A stretch of DNA of 64,000 bases from Acanthaster planci. Taxonomy: Eukaryota > Echinodermata > Asteroidea > Valvatida > Acanthasteridae. Below are positions 46,001-61,000 of this stretch, one piece after another. Position numbers and translations under genes: made by a program. The notes under the pieces are model-generated. The model did no database searches. It was not told the DNA's origin and saw nothing but the letters and a program-made list of their open reading frames with translations. The number at the start of each line of letters is the position of its first letter. Within the stretch, counting starts at the first letter, position 1. The stretch lies in contig NW_019091366.1 of NCBI RefSeq assembly GCF_001949145.1, positions 678,492-742,491 on the forward strand, read 5' to 3'.

Positions 46001-49000
46001 CGCTATGGGTAAACTCGAAAGGTTAACCACTTGCTGCCGGTTTTAACCACTTGGAGCCCGGTTTCAGGTACCTTGGGTTTGAACGCATAGCCGGGGTGCC
46101 CGAAATCAGACAAAAGAGCTGGGCCTGGTGACAAAAGACCGTACTCGGAACAAAAGACCGAGCTGCTGGGAATTGCCAACATTTTTCACAGTTGTCAATA
46201 GCGGAGGAAATCTGTCATTGTTTTGAAAGATTACACCACTGTTTGTGGCATTCAGTGAGAGTGGATTACCACCGGGGACAAAAGTGCTCCAGCACTCCAG
46301 TGATGAGCAATACAATACTACTGCACGCTAATCTGATTCATATTGAAAAGACGCTAGCAACACACTGTGCTAGTTTCAGGAACAAAAGAAACTTATGTAA
46401 CACCACACAATCTGGGTGTTTTTTTTGCAAGGCAGCAGGCCTGGTTGAAATACTCAGGCATCAATAGATTTTGCCTGTCAGATTAGAGTAGCCACCAGAC
46501 AGTCACTCAATGGGGTTTAGGCATTCAGTAAAAAAGACATGAATTTTTCAAGTTTCTTGAAAACCAAAGATATTGAAAATCCCCCAGTTTTGGACACTGC
46601 ATTTCCAAAGGCACCCGGCAGCAGGTGGTTAAAGTCAAAAACTGATCTCACACATTTTATGTATCTGCTCCAGCAGATCTTTACTAGGCAACACGCATGG
46701 GCCAAAGAGTGCCCTCTACCATTCATGAACAAAGCCAATGCCAGAAAAGACCTAAACAAAGCTCCCCAACTGAAAAAAGATATCCTCCAACTCAGAAAAG
46801 CCAACATTGAGAGAACACATTCCAGTTTGGATTTGGGAGAGGCTTACATGATAACACTCTCAACCGTCAACGGATCTGATCCTTTCCCAAACAGGTTATC
46901 ACTCAGCCAATACCGTGAATCCCTGTCGATAAGGTAAGGATAGTCAACCACCTGAATGCAGAAATAAACAAATAAACAATAGTGTGCATCTTTCACAAAA
47001 TCTTGTGGTACCACACACTCCCATCTACAAAGTAAAATAATCCTAAAATCCCTAAATATCCCCAAAGCCTATAGAAATGAGGAGCAACAACCAAACCATT
47101 TCCATTTCTAGTTCCATTTCCATGATTTGGCAATTTTTCTGCTTGTTCTCCATTTCCATTATCCAACAATTCCAACTGCCAAAACTCTCTATACAGCCGA
47201 GTCTTCTGATAAAAATGCAAAATACTGTGAGGAAAACACAATGCCTTGTCCTATGGGGACAGGGCATTGCATTTAGTATTGTTAATCCAATATAACAGTC
47301 TTTAATAGACTGAGAACATGGACTTACCAGTGAAGACAACAGACTGAGGGCAAGGAAACATTGTTTGTTCCCTTTGTGTTTGGTCCTCCAGGGTCAAGTT
47401 GAGCACGCACATACACCGCTTTCCTCACAATATGAAATTCCAGCCGAAAGTCTATGTTGCAGTTAAGACCATCACAAGACCAGAATCAAAGACCGTACAC
47501 AAGACCATTCACAAGACCATACACAAGACCATTGATGAGACCAGTCACAAAACCGTACACAAGACCATTGACGAGACCAGACACAAGACCGTACACAAGT
47601 TACAGGGTGTGTAACGACAAATGAATACTTTGTTACAATTTAATGAAGTAGCTTGTGACTGGAATTTAGATTGGAGGTCCCCTGTTGACCTTGTGATAGC
47701 CTGACAGGGTGTTGTGATGGTTGTGGGATGGTCTCATAAGGTCTTGACTACAACACTACAAAAAGTGTGGACAGTTAAGATCATGTGAGAGGTAGTTACC
47801 TCTTTGAAGATGGCCCTGCTTGTTACTGGCTCACAGATGACCTTCTCTGAGATACCTCCCAGCAGGAAACACAGGGTGGTCAGTATCATGATCAAGGCAG
47901 AAAAGATGAAGGAAAAGGCCACACCCCTACAGAGGGACAAATCACAGTCAATGGGGCAAACACACAATAAAAGTAAAAGTAATGACCCTAACCCTCTGAT
48001 ATCTTCTGACACAAACACTAGGTTTCCAAAGAAAGAGCCAAGCCACTGTTACTTTACGTGGGACTTTGTGCACCTTGAAGTTTTAGTGCCAACCTCTGGG
48101 TTCCTGCAGAGGGGTGGATGATGTAAGTTTCAGGAAGAATACATTACCCATAAGTTAGGGTTAGAGGTTACAAACTGTGCAAAGTTGGTCTTGGGAACCT
48201 GAAATTTGTAAAGATTTTTGGCAACAAAAGCTACAATGATGGAAACGGCAATTGGAGATTGTCAGTCAAGGATCAGGTATCTGTGCACCGATCAAGGCCC
48301 TACCAGACATCTTGGCTCCGCCTCCCCCTCCCACAGGCAGACTTACGCCAGTAGCAGCGTCCCGCCAAAGTTGGAAAGGCACGGCCTCTCGGTCGGTCGG
48401 TCCTTCTTGTCCCGGCCACACTCCCCAAAGAGCATGCCCAAGACATTGCACAGGATGACGATGAAGATGATGCAGGACAGAGCGATGCCAACATAAAACC
48501 TACAACCAAACAGCAACGCACAAGGACATGAACAGACTGACAACTGTGTGAGCAGAATTTAAGGTCAGGTTTTGATGCATTTGTTTGCCAAGCATGAAGT
48601 GTCCATGCCTAGAAAACTTTGACAGTAAAAAATGTGAAAAGAAACATTTTTCAAATTCAGAGAGTCCTCTCTTCATGAGCTCCAGCATCACTGAGCTCAG
48701 AAATGTTTGTTCATACCTGTATTTATCAATTGTGTGGACGAGTTCAATGGAACTGTAGAGCTGTTTTGCTTGAGGCGTTGTGGCATCTTTTGAAAATGCC
48801 GCAAGGAACTTCTCAACCTCCTGTTGAAATGCAAAGTACGCATCATTGTGAAGAAATCACCATGGATATTACACTTGGTACACTTTATCAAAGCCAGTCC
48901 CCTTCCTATCTGTTGATATCTGCTCACGTAACGGACATGTTTTCCTTCAGCGTCTCAAACATCTTTCCATTTCAACAGCAGTGGGCTGGCGAGTTAGACA

Positions 49001-52000
49001 GGAACGTCTACTTACCGGTGAGATTTTGAAGTCGATGTTTTGAATCTCTTCCAGGATGCTTTCTGCCAGTTTATCAAGCACAAGCTTGAAATCTGAAAGA
49101 GTGCAATGATTATTCGATTTCTGGGGGTTTCAAGCACTTTTGGCATAATCAATTCTAACTTTAAAGAAGGCCACACAACCCAGTGGAGATGCGCCGATCC
49201 CTTCCCTTACCAGGGTCCCAACTCGGGGAGCTAATTTGTACCCAAATTTTTACCAACCACTGACGGTTTGGTATTAACTGGTACTGGTTTACAACTCAAA
49301 TTGCAGCTTGACCTGGACAATATTTGTCACTGGTTCTAAGCTGACCGACACTGTGAAATTGGACTGATCAATGTGAATAGTTTTTGCTCCTAGACATGTG
49401 AATCTACTCAGTATGCCCCTGAAAACTATAGGAACAACTACAACCAAGAGGCCTCCAATCGATCCAAGTGTCAATGTCCTTCATCAAGTCCACTTGCTCA
49501 TCTGTGATATAACTGCAAGGTGGCTGACAGCCAATTCTGTTATCTGACCAAAGACGGAACAAGTCTACACGTACAGTCCACTGCATCTTGACTCTCGTTT
49601 TTAACTCTGTCGGGGATGCCGTCCAACTCCTCTTGGCCCTTGTCAACCAATTCTGTAATGTTGGCATTCAGTGCATCATTGACCAGGTTTAATTCTGCCT
49701 GAACGTCAATCTGAAAACAGGAACAGAGAAAAACAGTGAAGCAAGAATAAAGAAAACAAGGAAATCATTCTTTGATTCCACTTGATCCGTTAACAATGAA
49801 ATAATTTGGCTCATTATGCCACTGTTTCTCTCATTTTGCCAATATTACCCGAGTGTACAGAACAGCTCCTTAAAATCGCTTAGTAAAATGTACATACATG
49901 TACGTGTTTAAAACAGAGATGTATACAAATTATTTACTGTCCAGGTTCTGTTTGAGAACACACTAACTTGCAATAAAGTTTCAAGACCTCAAACTGAAGT
50001 TTTGTTTTGGTTTGTTCTGTACCTGATAATCAGTCTGACCAAACTTTAGGATGGAGTTAATGTGATTTTCACTGACACACATGACCTCATACATGTCTGC
50101 CCTTGTCATAGGCAGAGACTACAGTGCTGTGCGCAGTAAGTAGCAGATTACAAGTAGCTTTCAAAGCTTGGATAAAAGTTAAAAGTATTGAAATACTCAG
50201 AGTCGGCACCCAACGGTGGCTCAGAGTTATTTTAGAAAGATTGAAAATAAGCCCCTGTCTTAGTTTGGAAAGATCAACAAACAGTTGCTAACTAAACACC
50301 TGCCTCATTCAATGCTGGCCAATCTCAGGAAAACCTTGAGGTCACATGGTACTTTGACATCATTTGAACAGAATCTAATGAGGTTTCACGTTTTGGCCAC
50401 GATAAGCACAGGATGTGTGAACTAAAGTTGACATTTCTGGCATGTATACACATTTACCCCTAACGTGATGTGAGTGATATGCCAAGTCTTTAACAAGCTC
50501 AGACCGGCTGTTCCGACGCTGTCACAATATTTGCTCCTTTGGCCATAAATACGTGATTGGGCACTTCCTATCGAGCCTTGAACTTTGCAGGTTTCAAATA
50601 TTCTGAGGATTTAGGGAGTCAAATCGGGAATGGATCCTGCAGGACCAGGACATATTTGCCAAACTGCTATCAAAGCTGACTATTTGAAAACACCTAGCAA
50701 AAAATTCACACTGCATTTGTGTCAAGCTACCAACAGGAGTGGGAGCTCTCCACTCTTTGAATGACTGTACTCTGCAAACCTTTGCATGCTGCAACTTTTG
50801 GGTCAACAAAAAAAAAAATCCGTCTGTTAAAATTATGAGCAAATTTTGTAGGAGAAACAAATCAGTCAACATTAGGGGGCACTTCTAAAAGTGGATAGGG
50901 CTGGCAAACAGCCTGAACCCTGACTAAGACAACTCAAATCATAGTGACCTTTTTCTCTTCAGAGTGACACGATTTTGCAAACAAAAACAAACAGGGGAGA
51001 GGGCAGAAGGGGAGAGTCAACCACTTTCAACCTATTTATCTAGCCATGGTATAGTAGGAGACAAGACAAACTTACGATACTGAAATCGGCAGCCACGGTA
51101 ATCTCACTCAGGTTAACTACATCTTTAGGGCAGGTTTGTCCCGGATTGCATGGGATGGACTGCAGGGTGGCGTTGATGTCCCCACGGGCAGTGTCCAGCA
51201 TTTCCTGCAGGCTGGCCCCCTTCTCCAAGAGCATAGCGACGGACTCATTGACGGCACGCAGATTGCCCTGAAGACCTATCGTTTCTGGAAGGTGGAATTT
51301 ACGCAAATGTATCAATCTTCCCCGGCCAGCATTTAGGAGTATTTCTTTACAGTGCCCAAACCCAGTTTGTCACAAGTCTCTGTTACTCTATCACAAGTTC
51401 ATCTTAAGTCCCAGTAACTTGGCAAGTCACAAACTTATTCAAATGAACTCTACCAAAAGCTTTCCCTTGTCATTGTTTCCAAGTTCCTTGGGAATGCTTG
51501 TGATAGGTCTTATGAAGAGATCAGTGCCTGGGTTTTTAAAAAGTAGACACATCTGTCATTTGGTGGTTGGTCTAACTACTCTGATCATTACGGTAAGAAA
51601 ATATCTTACAGTGACAAGATGTTTTTTTTCTGCACATTGGTTTATTGCTGAATGATTAAGTTTCATTGAGACATCATATTTAAAGAGGCTGATGGAACTA
51701 TTTTCACAGAGCTTTTGAGTGAACAATGTCTGGCCCAAAGTTCACAAGTGCTATGCCAACAGTGACAGAGGGATGTTGAGCAGACATTTGAATGCTGTTG
51801 CTGCTATATGCACATTGTCTGTGCATAAATGAACAGCATGAGTGATTTGGTGGTTGGTCTAACTGCTGCCCCAACCAAGTTTGTTTAAGGTTTAGGCCGA
51901 GTCTTGGTATAGAAAATTTGTCCACATAATGCGAGTTTCATTTTGCAAGTAGAGTTTTTTGTTTGGGCTAAGTTTGAAGTTTTTTACTTTGAAAACAACC

Positions 52001-55000
52001 AACGTCAGCAAAAAAATCAAAAAAGTTATCTGAAATTATGCAACTTAACTGTGCACCTACAGATGGCATCAAGGAAGCCAAAATTGGCCCCATGTGGATT
52101 TCAATGAAATATATTAAAGTTCATAGAACTTTTCTTTTGTTTTATGTTGTTGTACCCCCCTTGACCATAAAAAAAAAAACACAAAACATCTGGACAGCGT
52201 GCCCCTGACAGATTGTAGGAAAAGCAGTCAAAAGGACATTGTTTTACGTTTCCCATCGCATCAACACTCAAAGATATACATCAAGCATGTCGGGTTCAAA
52301 AGCTGTCAAAACTTTAAGCACAGAGGTATCCGCAAAGGAACTTGAAGGATGAGACAGATCCCTACTGACAGTTCTTCCCCTTTGTTGAGGAAATTCTACT
52401 TTCCTTGGAATGACATAGGTCAGGCCCCAGAATTGTGCTGGGCAAAAAAAAAAAGGAATGTCATAACACCTGCACTGGGTTGAGAAGAGTGCAGCCAGAG
52501 ATGTTAGAGCCTGCCTCACAAGGCACTGCCTTGTGAGGCAGGCTCTGGGCCCCCAGACCAGAAATTGGGTTAATTTCGGTTCCTGCTTTTACCTTTCCCG
52601 AGACTGTTCACCGACCGCAGGGCTGGCTCAACCTGCCGTGCAAAGTCATCGCGTATGGGCTTGCCAACCAGCCTATCCACATCTGAAGGGAGAAACAAAA
52701 TATACTGTAACAGCTGTGTTTGGTGTCTGACATTTGTACACGTAGTTGGACAGACAAGCTGACATTTAAATAGCAAATGACCAGCACTATGCAGGAGAGT
52801 GCTACTAATTACACATATACATGAGGGACCCTTTCCCCAAAACTTTCACACAACCACAAAGAAACTGGCTACAGCAATTTAAAAAACAGCAAAATAAAGA
52901 ATAGTCTTACGTAGTCAAATTGTTTGGTTTGATTTTACATGGAAAGGTAGTGGACTGTTAATGCATAGAGAAAGGACACAGAAGGAGTTTGAACTGCCTG
53001 GGCTATAACATCTGCCCAATTACCACTTTCTGGTATGCCTGGTATGTCCATAGCCAGAGAGCTGATCAGAGAGAGATCTGTTTCTCAACCACGAGACCCC
53101 TTTGTATCCTATCATCGTTGCCACAATTTTTTGCTGGGAATCCACATCCTTAACACTTTCTGTACTGAAGTACAAGAAAATGAATATTCATGTCTTTGTT
53201 GGTACTTGGTATGATCTCACAACAGGTGCCAGTGTTAGGCCTTGTGTACTAAATGTTCCAAAAGAATTTCTTTCAATGGACTCGGTGCACATGTTGCGAA
53301 CTCAGCATGCCCCGACGCCTACAGACTCTTGACCAATAGGAATGGATTAAATTGTCTCGTATCCAGTTGCCAGCGCGTTTTCACACAGCATGTATTATCA
53401 AATCATAGCAGCCATTATCAAATGCAGATACGCAGTCAAGTTGCGTGTAATTGAATAGGGAAACTGTCTAAGGTATTTATGAATGTATTCTAAGGCAACA
53501 AGTGTAATGTGGAGGCTGTGTCAACAAATTCACATACACAATTACTTTCATTTTCGACAGTTTTATTTGGACAGATGGCCCAAGTCAAAACAAATGGACA
53601 CCATTCCCCGAGTTTATCTAATTACCTGTGCACATGGAAAGTGAAAGAAGTTGAGTTGGTGCTTATTCCACATGGTCATAAACATTTAGACCCCTCTCCA
53701 TATGATACATATGACACTACAACTGTTTTTACCATCAAGGATGTTTGACTCAACTCAGAGTTCTGAATTTAGGCAAGCTTGAAACCTAAGATATTGAGCC
53801 AGTCAAAACGGGTGTGTTTTTGAAAAAAAAAAAAGAATTACAATTTTTCACGTTGACTCTTTTCACAATTTTTTCTTCTCGTTTTAGCTTCAGTTTCAGT
53901 GCCTGCATTTCACAGACAGACACGTAAAGATTCCTATTGTTGAATTGCATCACAAGGTCTAATGTCACTTCGAGCCAGAATAGCCTTAGCCGGGAACCTA
54001 GTTGAAGGCTACAAGAGAGAGAGCCAGATGCAAACACACAGTCAAACCTTATCCTAAGTCCACAGCCGCATAATATACATGTATGTCAAGAGCTAGGTCA
54101 ACATCTTTTGCCCATCGCATGTTCATGGACACCTGCAGATCTTAGCCATAGCCCTAAAGCCTGTTTCAGATGCGGCTTTTCATTAAAATGAGTGAAATGC
54201 TACACACAACAGTTCACCCCACCCTGCTCAAAGTCCAAATCCGCCTTGCGTGTATTCAGTCCTAAAGCAGCGGGCATCACGTTTACTCAATTCTTTCTGC
54301 ACGCATTACTATATTCCCACTTCAGAATGGCAAAGGCAAATACACGGAGGAAAAAAACCAATGTCAAAAGACCACTTGAAGGGAAAAAGCATCCCTCTGA
54401 AGGAAGGCAAACCACAATGATCAGTTCATAAGGGCTTAATGGGCAGAAAAATATCAATAATCATCTTGCCTACAAGTGAATGCAAAATAGCGTAAATACA
54501 CAAATAAATTGTCGAATAATTATCTCTCAAAAACATGTAGCCAAGTTCAGTTGTTTTTTCCACGGGTTTACAGGTCAATATCAACAATTATACATGTGTG
54601 TGTATAGTACTTCCTACTCACTTTGCATTACATGGTTAATTGTGTTTTGTAACTGTGACAAGTATTTCATATATGTATAAATATAACTGGGGGCCTCTAC
54701 TCGACAAACTATGCTATGCTTTGTAGAGGCCTCCATCCACTCTAGCACTGTGTTGTTAATGTGAAATATTTCATATGGAATATAAAGTAAAGGTGAAGTG
54801 AAGGGTATCTGCATTATGTCATGTTGATAAGTGTGAAAGTACATCCTAAAGTGCCTTACTGAGATATTTCCTCCTCAAACCAACAAACAAAAAAAACACC
54901 GCACAAATCTAAACTGCAGCAAATTAATATTCAGAGAAATACAGCCATTGTTCTTTTCCCCCGACCACACCAAAAAAAAAAATTTCCAAGGAAATAAATG

Positions 55001-58000
55001 TAAGGATATTTACTACTGGAGTTACATTTTAGGAAAAACATGTCCTTCCTGCATTGTTCACAAATTTCTTTCAGGAAGAGATTACGTATTTTGTTTCATT
55101 CATATGATACATGGCCAACGCATAGATAGCTCCTCTGAAATGCTAAGTTAAACAGTTTGTGAAACAATATCTGACCACACATATTCCCACTAATTTATGT
55201 GGCCGTCGTATTTTCACTGTAGTGACTCACAGCCTGCCCTTTTCAAGATTTGTTAATCATTACCTTTTTTCCCAGTTGCGAGATATTTTTCCAATCACAA
55301 GATTTTCTACACTTCAACGGGACATATCCAAATTTTGTTCAGCTATATTTCAGAAATCAAATGTTTTTCAGAGGGCACATATTTACGATGAATACATTTT
55401 TTGAGTTGCTATATCTTATCTTAATTTAAAGGTTGAAAAGCAACGGCACAATCATGAACCAACTTTGCTGATGAGGTGTAAAACACACTTCAAATGAGCG
55501 TAATGATTTGTTTTACAGTATGAACAATCCAGCATCTTTTTCTTTGACCGATTTGATATTCGCCAAGCTAGTATTTTTCCAGTAATACAACAATGTATTA
55601 CAACAAAACCATGTTATAATTAATATGCAATTATGGCATGCTGTTTAGTTTTTCTCCCCATTTTGAGGAAGTTACCATAGAAGCTGGTAGAGCTTCTCAG
55701 AGGACAGGTGTAAGGTCTTGGGTCTTATAGGAAGGTCACATAGGCGCCCATGTAACTTCTTTCTTTCTCGTGGGGATTGTCTAGAATATTCTATGCACTT
55801 CTTCAAAACTTGGCCCTGGTTTACAAAAAACCTGTACACTGTAGCTTTCACAGAATGCAAGTACCTTTAAATCAGCAAATAAAAGTCAACGGATGCATTG
55901 ATTTGTAAGGAAAAAGAAAAGTCAGAATTTCTCCCTCGGGAAGCTTCTTCACAGCATGAAACATCGTTGTACTAAGCACCATACCATAAAAGTACATCTG
56001 TGATTAATGTGACTGAAGGACTGATTGAACTACTTCTCCCAAAAAACCTGCAAAGCGATAAAATTCTGTCTCAAAATCAAGTAGCTGGTAACCTCCAAAA
56101 GTAACATCTTGTCTTTCATTTTTGTCATTTGTGAATTTTTAATATACATGGCATCAAATTTGATTAGTTCAGTGGATGGTGTTTCAGCCATATTAATTTT
56201 GCCTTTCATTGATGTATTTTTTTAATTCAAGTTTAAAATGGCATATGTTTCTTAAGTCATGTACAAGTGAAAAAGCCAGTGAAATTTCCATTTGGCTGGA
56301 AATTGAAGGGGTTTCTATATTGTACTTTATAGTATCAGTATGAAGATTCACTTGTAGTCAAGTTTGCTGACTGTATTATGTAAGGAGGGGGCATCACATT
56401 CCGCTTGGCACTATCATGACAACGGAGCTAAATAAAGGACCTCAGGTTATCATCTGGCTTATGCCGCCTTGATAGCAGGTGAAATTTGAGCCTCGTTAGA
56501 GGAAAGAACATACACGCAGCTGTCAGGATATCTGGGATGGCTGATGAACTCTGGCGTAATCTGGAGGAACTTCTCGTGTAGTTGTAGATGGGAGTCAAAG
56601 GGAGTTTTGGAAAGGACAATGGGAAAACGACATAGAACGAATGTCATACAGTCAAGGCCTTGTAAACAAGCCACTGAATCCAACTTAGCGCAGGAGAAGA
56701 TTTTTCTTAAAAAGACTGAGTTTTGCTGGCACCTGAATAAATGTGGGTTCCATTCATAACCAAAAGCCACCTTTCAAATATGCTGACAGGTATAAATGCT
56801 TATACGTGAAAAATTTCTGGGTTTGAAGACCAGAATCTACCAGATGCATGACAGATGATACTGTCGCCATGAATTAAAAACTGAGAACAAATATAAAATA
56901 ACAAAACAAGCAACAGTTTTGTAAACAAACTCAAGCAAACACTACTCTGACAAACCTGACGTACACGTATACCTTTCTGGTCAAGTTATGACTACATGTA
57001 CATGTCATCTGAAGACAATGGAAGAAGATGAACAGATGGCAGTGTTGTGCGACCATTGAACAAGAACGTCGGTGGACGAGACAAACTATGCATACAAACA
57101 TTCTTGTTCCATGTACATGTCGTATGTCCTAAAATATTGTGTCATTTTGTCATATTGGTCAAACTTTTCAGTTGTGTATAAATGTTTAACTGTGACCTGT
57201 CAGCCTGCCTGAGTTTACAGATAGGAGACTGCGCCAACACTTCCTTCAAAGCAAATCAATTGAAACAAATCAACCCAATGCACACACTGACGACCACCAC
57301 GTAAACTTCAGTGATGATCTCCTACTCAACTGTACACTACACAAACTAGGATTCTCAGGCCGGAGAGATTATCCCAACACTAATCCTTGTAAATCTGGGC
57401 TTTCCTATGCAAAAGGAAGCCTCATGATTGGACAATGAGGTAATCTGGTCACATCTTAACAAGGCACTTACGCAGCAGGTCGGTAAAGATGAGCCCCGAC
57501 ACGTAGCCAAATTGCTGAACTGCCAAGAAGTAAAACTCCTTCAAGAACAAGAAGACAAAAAAAGTGGGTAAAAAACAGGAAATTGGATAATGACTGTTGG
57601 TAACAGAGCAAATATGAACGCATATGATAGCTTAAGCTTTTGAAAATTGAAATCACATAATTTGTCCATTTTGATTACAATAATGATTCTGTTGCATTCA
57701 CTACAGAGGTAAATCCTGTTCTGATGTGTTCTCAGAAAGGCTCCAACATTTCCATTGAAGTAAATGGCCTCATGGAGAACAAAACTATTTTGTTTTTAAT
57801 TTGGAAATGCATGTACAGGTACAAACACAGGTGAGAAGTTGGACTGATAACTAAACAGTTTGGACAAATCAAGTTACACGTGCACACTTTGTGTAGTTTT
57901 TGCTTCCATCATTTCAAACATATTTATGTGGAAAAACCGCCATCAGAAAGTATTAGTAAATACGGCATAATGCAAATGAACAGTTTCATACAACATATAA

Positions 58001-61000
58001 TATACCTTTGTGTCAACATGATAAACAAAACAAGAAATTTCTGCAATGCGCAGGATCGCACAAATCTCCATATGACCTACAAAAATACTTGAAAATGAAC
58101 CAAAAGTTGCAGCACTCTAACCATCCTAAATCCTCTAAAATCCTTCAAGTAGTTTGAAGAGTGTTGGAAGATTGAGGCTCAATGGAAAAAAACTTGTAGT
58201 TGGGATTGCAGGGGATGCACTTTGCTCCAGGTCTTGAGATCTCCAGGAAACCATCTTGCACTACCTCAACATAATGACAGGAATTGTAAGAGGATTTTGA
58301 AGGACAGAGGAAATGGACACACCTCCAAGAAATAAGCGAGGATTTTTGCAGGATTCAGGTTGCATCCAAGCACAAATGCCAAGGGGGTTGGGGTTAATTT
58401 TAATCATCGAAACCTTGAGTTTTTAATTCATTCCTATCAACCGCAAAAGGCAAAAACAAAAGAAGGAAAAAAGTAACAACAAAACACCATGATTAATGCA
58501 CACTCAATATTTTTTAAACGTACAGAGCACTAACTCCTTAAATAACCTCTGCATTTCATCATAAACTGCAGCTACGTGTAGCTTAGCTAGTCTGGTAATG
58601 TGTGATGATTCACCTGCGTGAACACAAACAGCTGACCTGCAGTTGAACTTGGGGCCTCTTAAGGAGACAATATGCAGGCATTTGGCATAAACAGCCACAC
58701 TTTGCCAGGACAAAGCAGAAAAATGTATTTGCAGAAAAAAAAACAGATTCTTCGAACTCTTGGGGTCAAGTGGTATGAAGCTTGTACATGTACAACAATG
58801 GCAAAAGATGCAGGTTTTCAGATAATGAAGGATGTAATTGCAATTGCATTTATCTGCCCATACAAAAACGTGATAGTACATGAACTAAGATAGTGGTAGA
58901 AGTAAGAAGAACATTTAAGGACTTGTTGCAATGTTACTACTAATGAATTGCATACATGTCATCGTGTATACTGGTCATATTTCCAGCTTCATCCTAAAAA
59001 GTTTTTCAATTGGTGCATAAATCCTCTAGGTTTGTACACTGTACATGAAAATCGAAACAGAGAGTGGTATCCTAGCTCATTTCAACCTAGCAGTACACCC
59101 TATATATACATGTATGTACGTATGTATAATGACAGTACAGTGGCCAGGTAAATGCACTCTCTACTGTGGCACCAGTATGTTGTTATTAACTACAACTAAA
59201 AACACTGGGCTCGGAAATACGTGCGTTTGGCAGAAAGGAGCCTTTGGGTCATTATTAGAAAATTTCAGAGCATCCAAACTGATTTCTATTTAACAGACTT
59301 TTTTCAGAGAATCAAGCCACTACATTTCCTGAAACACAGGAATGTACTTCTTTTTTTTCAAAGCCATGACACAATTATAATGCATTCATTTTTTTGGCAT
59401 TGGCTTTTCATCCAGCAAACTGTACTCAAAAGAATACAACCCCTCTTGATTTCTGAGACATTTGTGCCTGATTACAATAATAATTTGTGCATCTTACAAC
59501 CTACATCCATGGTCAAAGAAAGCAGGATTAGAACTTTGGAAGGGCATCATTTTGATCTTCATATTTTCTGTTCTTACCTGAAATGTATGCTTCAGGTAGG
59601 CACCGACGTCATCAAGGTTGGAATCTATCGTGGGTTTGATGTCATTCACGGATGTTGACATCTGCGAGTTTGCCATTATTACTCCAGCAAGGCCCAAACT
59701 GGAGTAAGACAAGAACAAAAACTCAACGCTCAACTCAACTCTAGATCCAGTGCTAATGCTGTTCAATAGCTCGCCAACATTACTACATGTACATGTGAGT
59801 AGAACATACATGTACATGTGATAAATGGCCAACAGCCAGCTCAATACTTCATAAATTAATGATTCCTGATTATTTGATTCCTGATTACCATGTCAACGAC
59901 AAGAGCCATTATCTGCTTTCACCAATAAGGGACCAAGGTTCAAATCAACTTGAAACCAAAAGATGAGATTGTGGCAAAGAAATTCTTTGTGTAAAAATAT
60001 AATGTCAAACAGCTTTGTAACGAGGTTGTTGGGACTTCACAAATTATCTTGTTTCAACAACGGACCTTGTATTTTCTATATTGGACGACAAAGAACATAA
60101 GGATTTGGGGGCTAACATTTGCCTTGATATAAATCAGGATGTTGTATTGACAGTGTATGCTTTTATCCTTGCGGTTTGCTGGTACTTCAGGCAGACTTTC
60201 TGGATCATGTTGCAAGATGAAAAATAAAACAACCAATGCAAATGCAGCTTCAGTGACTAGACCTTGTTTGCTCGACAGATGACACATGTATACATCAAAC
60301 GTTCTCTTTTTCAAACTTACGTCATCAGCGCTGTAATGATCAACAGTGCAAAGCCAAAACTCAAGCGTCTGCAACTGGTGTTGTATTTGTCCCGTTGCAG
60401 CATCTTACCGCCGCAGTTCTCACAGAGGCGACAGCAGCAGAAGAGGAGTCCCGTGATGGGCATGACCACGACAAACAACAGGGCCACCGCAAAACAGGCG
60501 ATGAAGCCCACCGAATAGCTGACAATCTGTGTAGAGTTCAGACAGAAAGCAAGAAATCTGTTACAGATGTTTAGCATATTTGTGGCCAAATCCCACAAAG
60601 TGAATCTAAAGGCCAATTTTTTTTTTCTGGGAATTTTGCTTAGCTTTAGCAGGAGCAAATTGAACTCTTTGCTTGGATGTATCGCTCAGTTTGGCATCCT
60701 GAAAATTATGTGAATGGAAAATGTTGAAGGTTTTTTGTGATTTTTCTGGGTAAGATTCTTTTAAATGCCTTCAACTTGAAAGCAGCTCTGGTGACTAAAA
60801 ACTCCTCTCTGTTAGGTTGGTTCACATTTACATCTGTTTTGAAGAATTTGACTGAATGGCTCTGGATTTAAATAATATTTTTCTGAAAATCTCTCACCAC
60901 TAATGACACACATACACATAATGTAATGCTCCAAATGATAATCAGGACATGAGGAATGGAGTTGCAAGAGGAATTTGACTGAGGAACGCTATCCACATAT

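Noticed and set aside
47463-47599. Regular repeats considered as a CRISPR array or repeat protein
   Set aside because: Units are 12 bases with no spacers, in an intron of an animal gene; plain minisatellite.
57472-57520. Alternative acceptor TTGGCAG|TTC for the prominin exon
   Set aside because: It breaks phase with the preceding exon; the upstream acceptor at 57539 keeps the frame and has a better pyrimidine tract.
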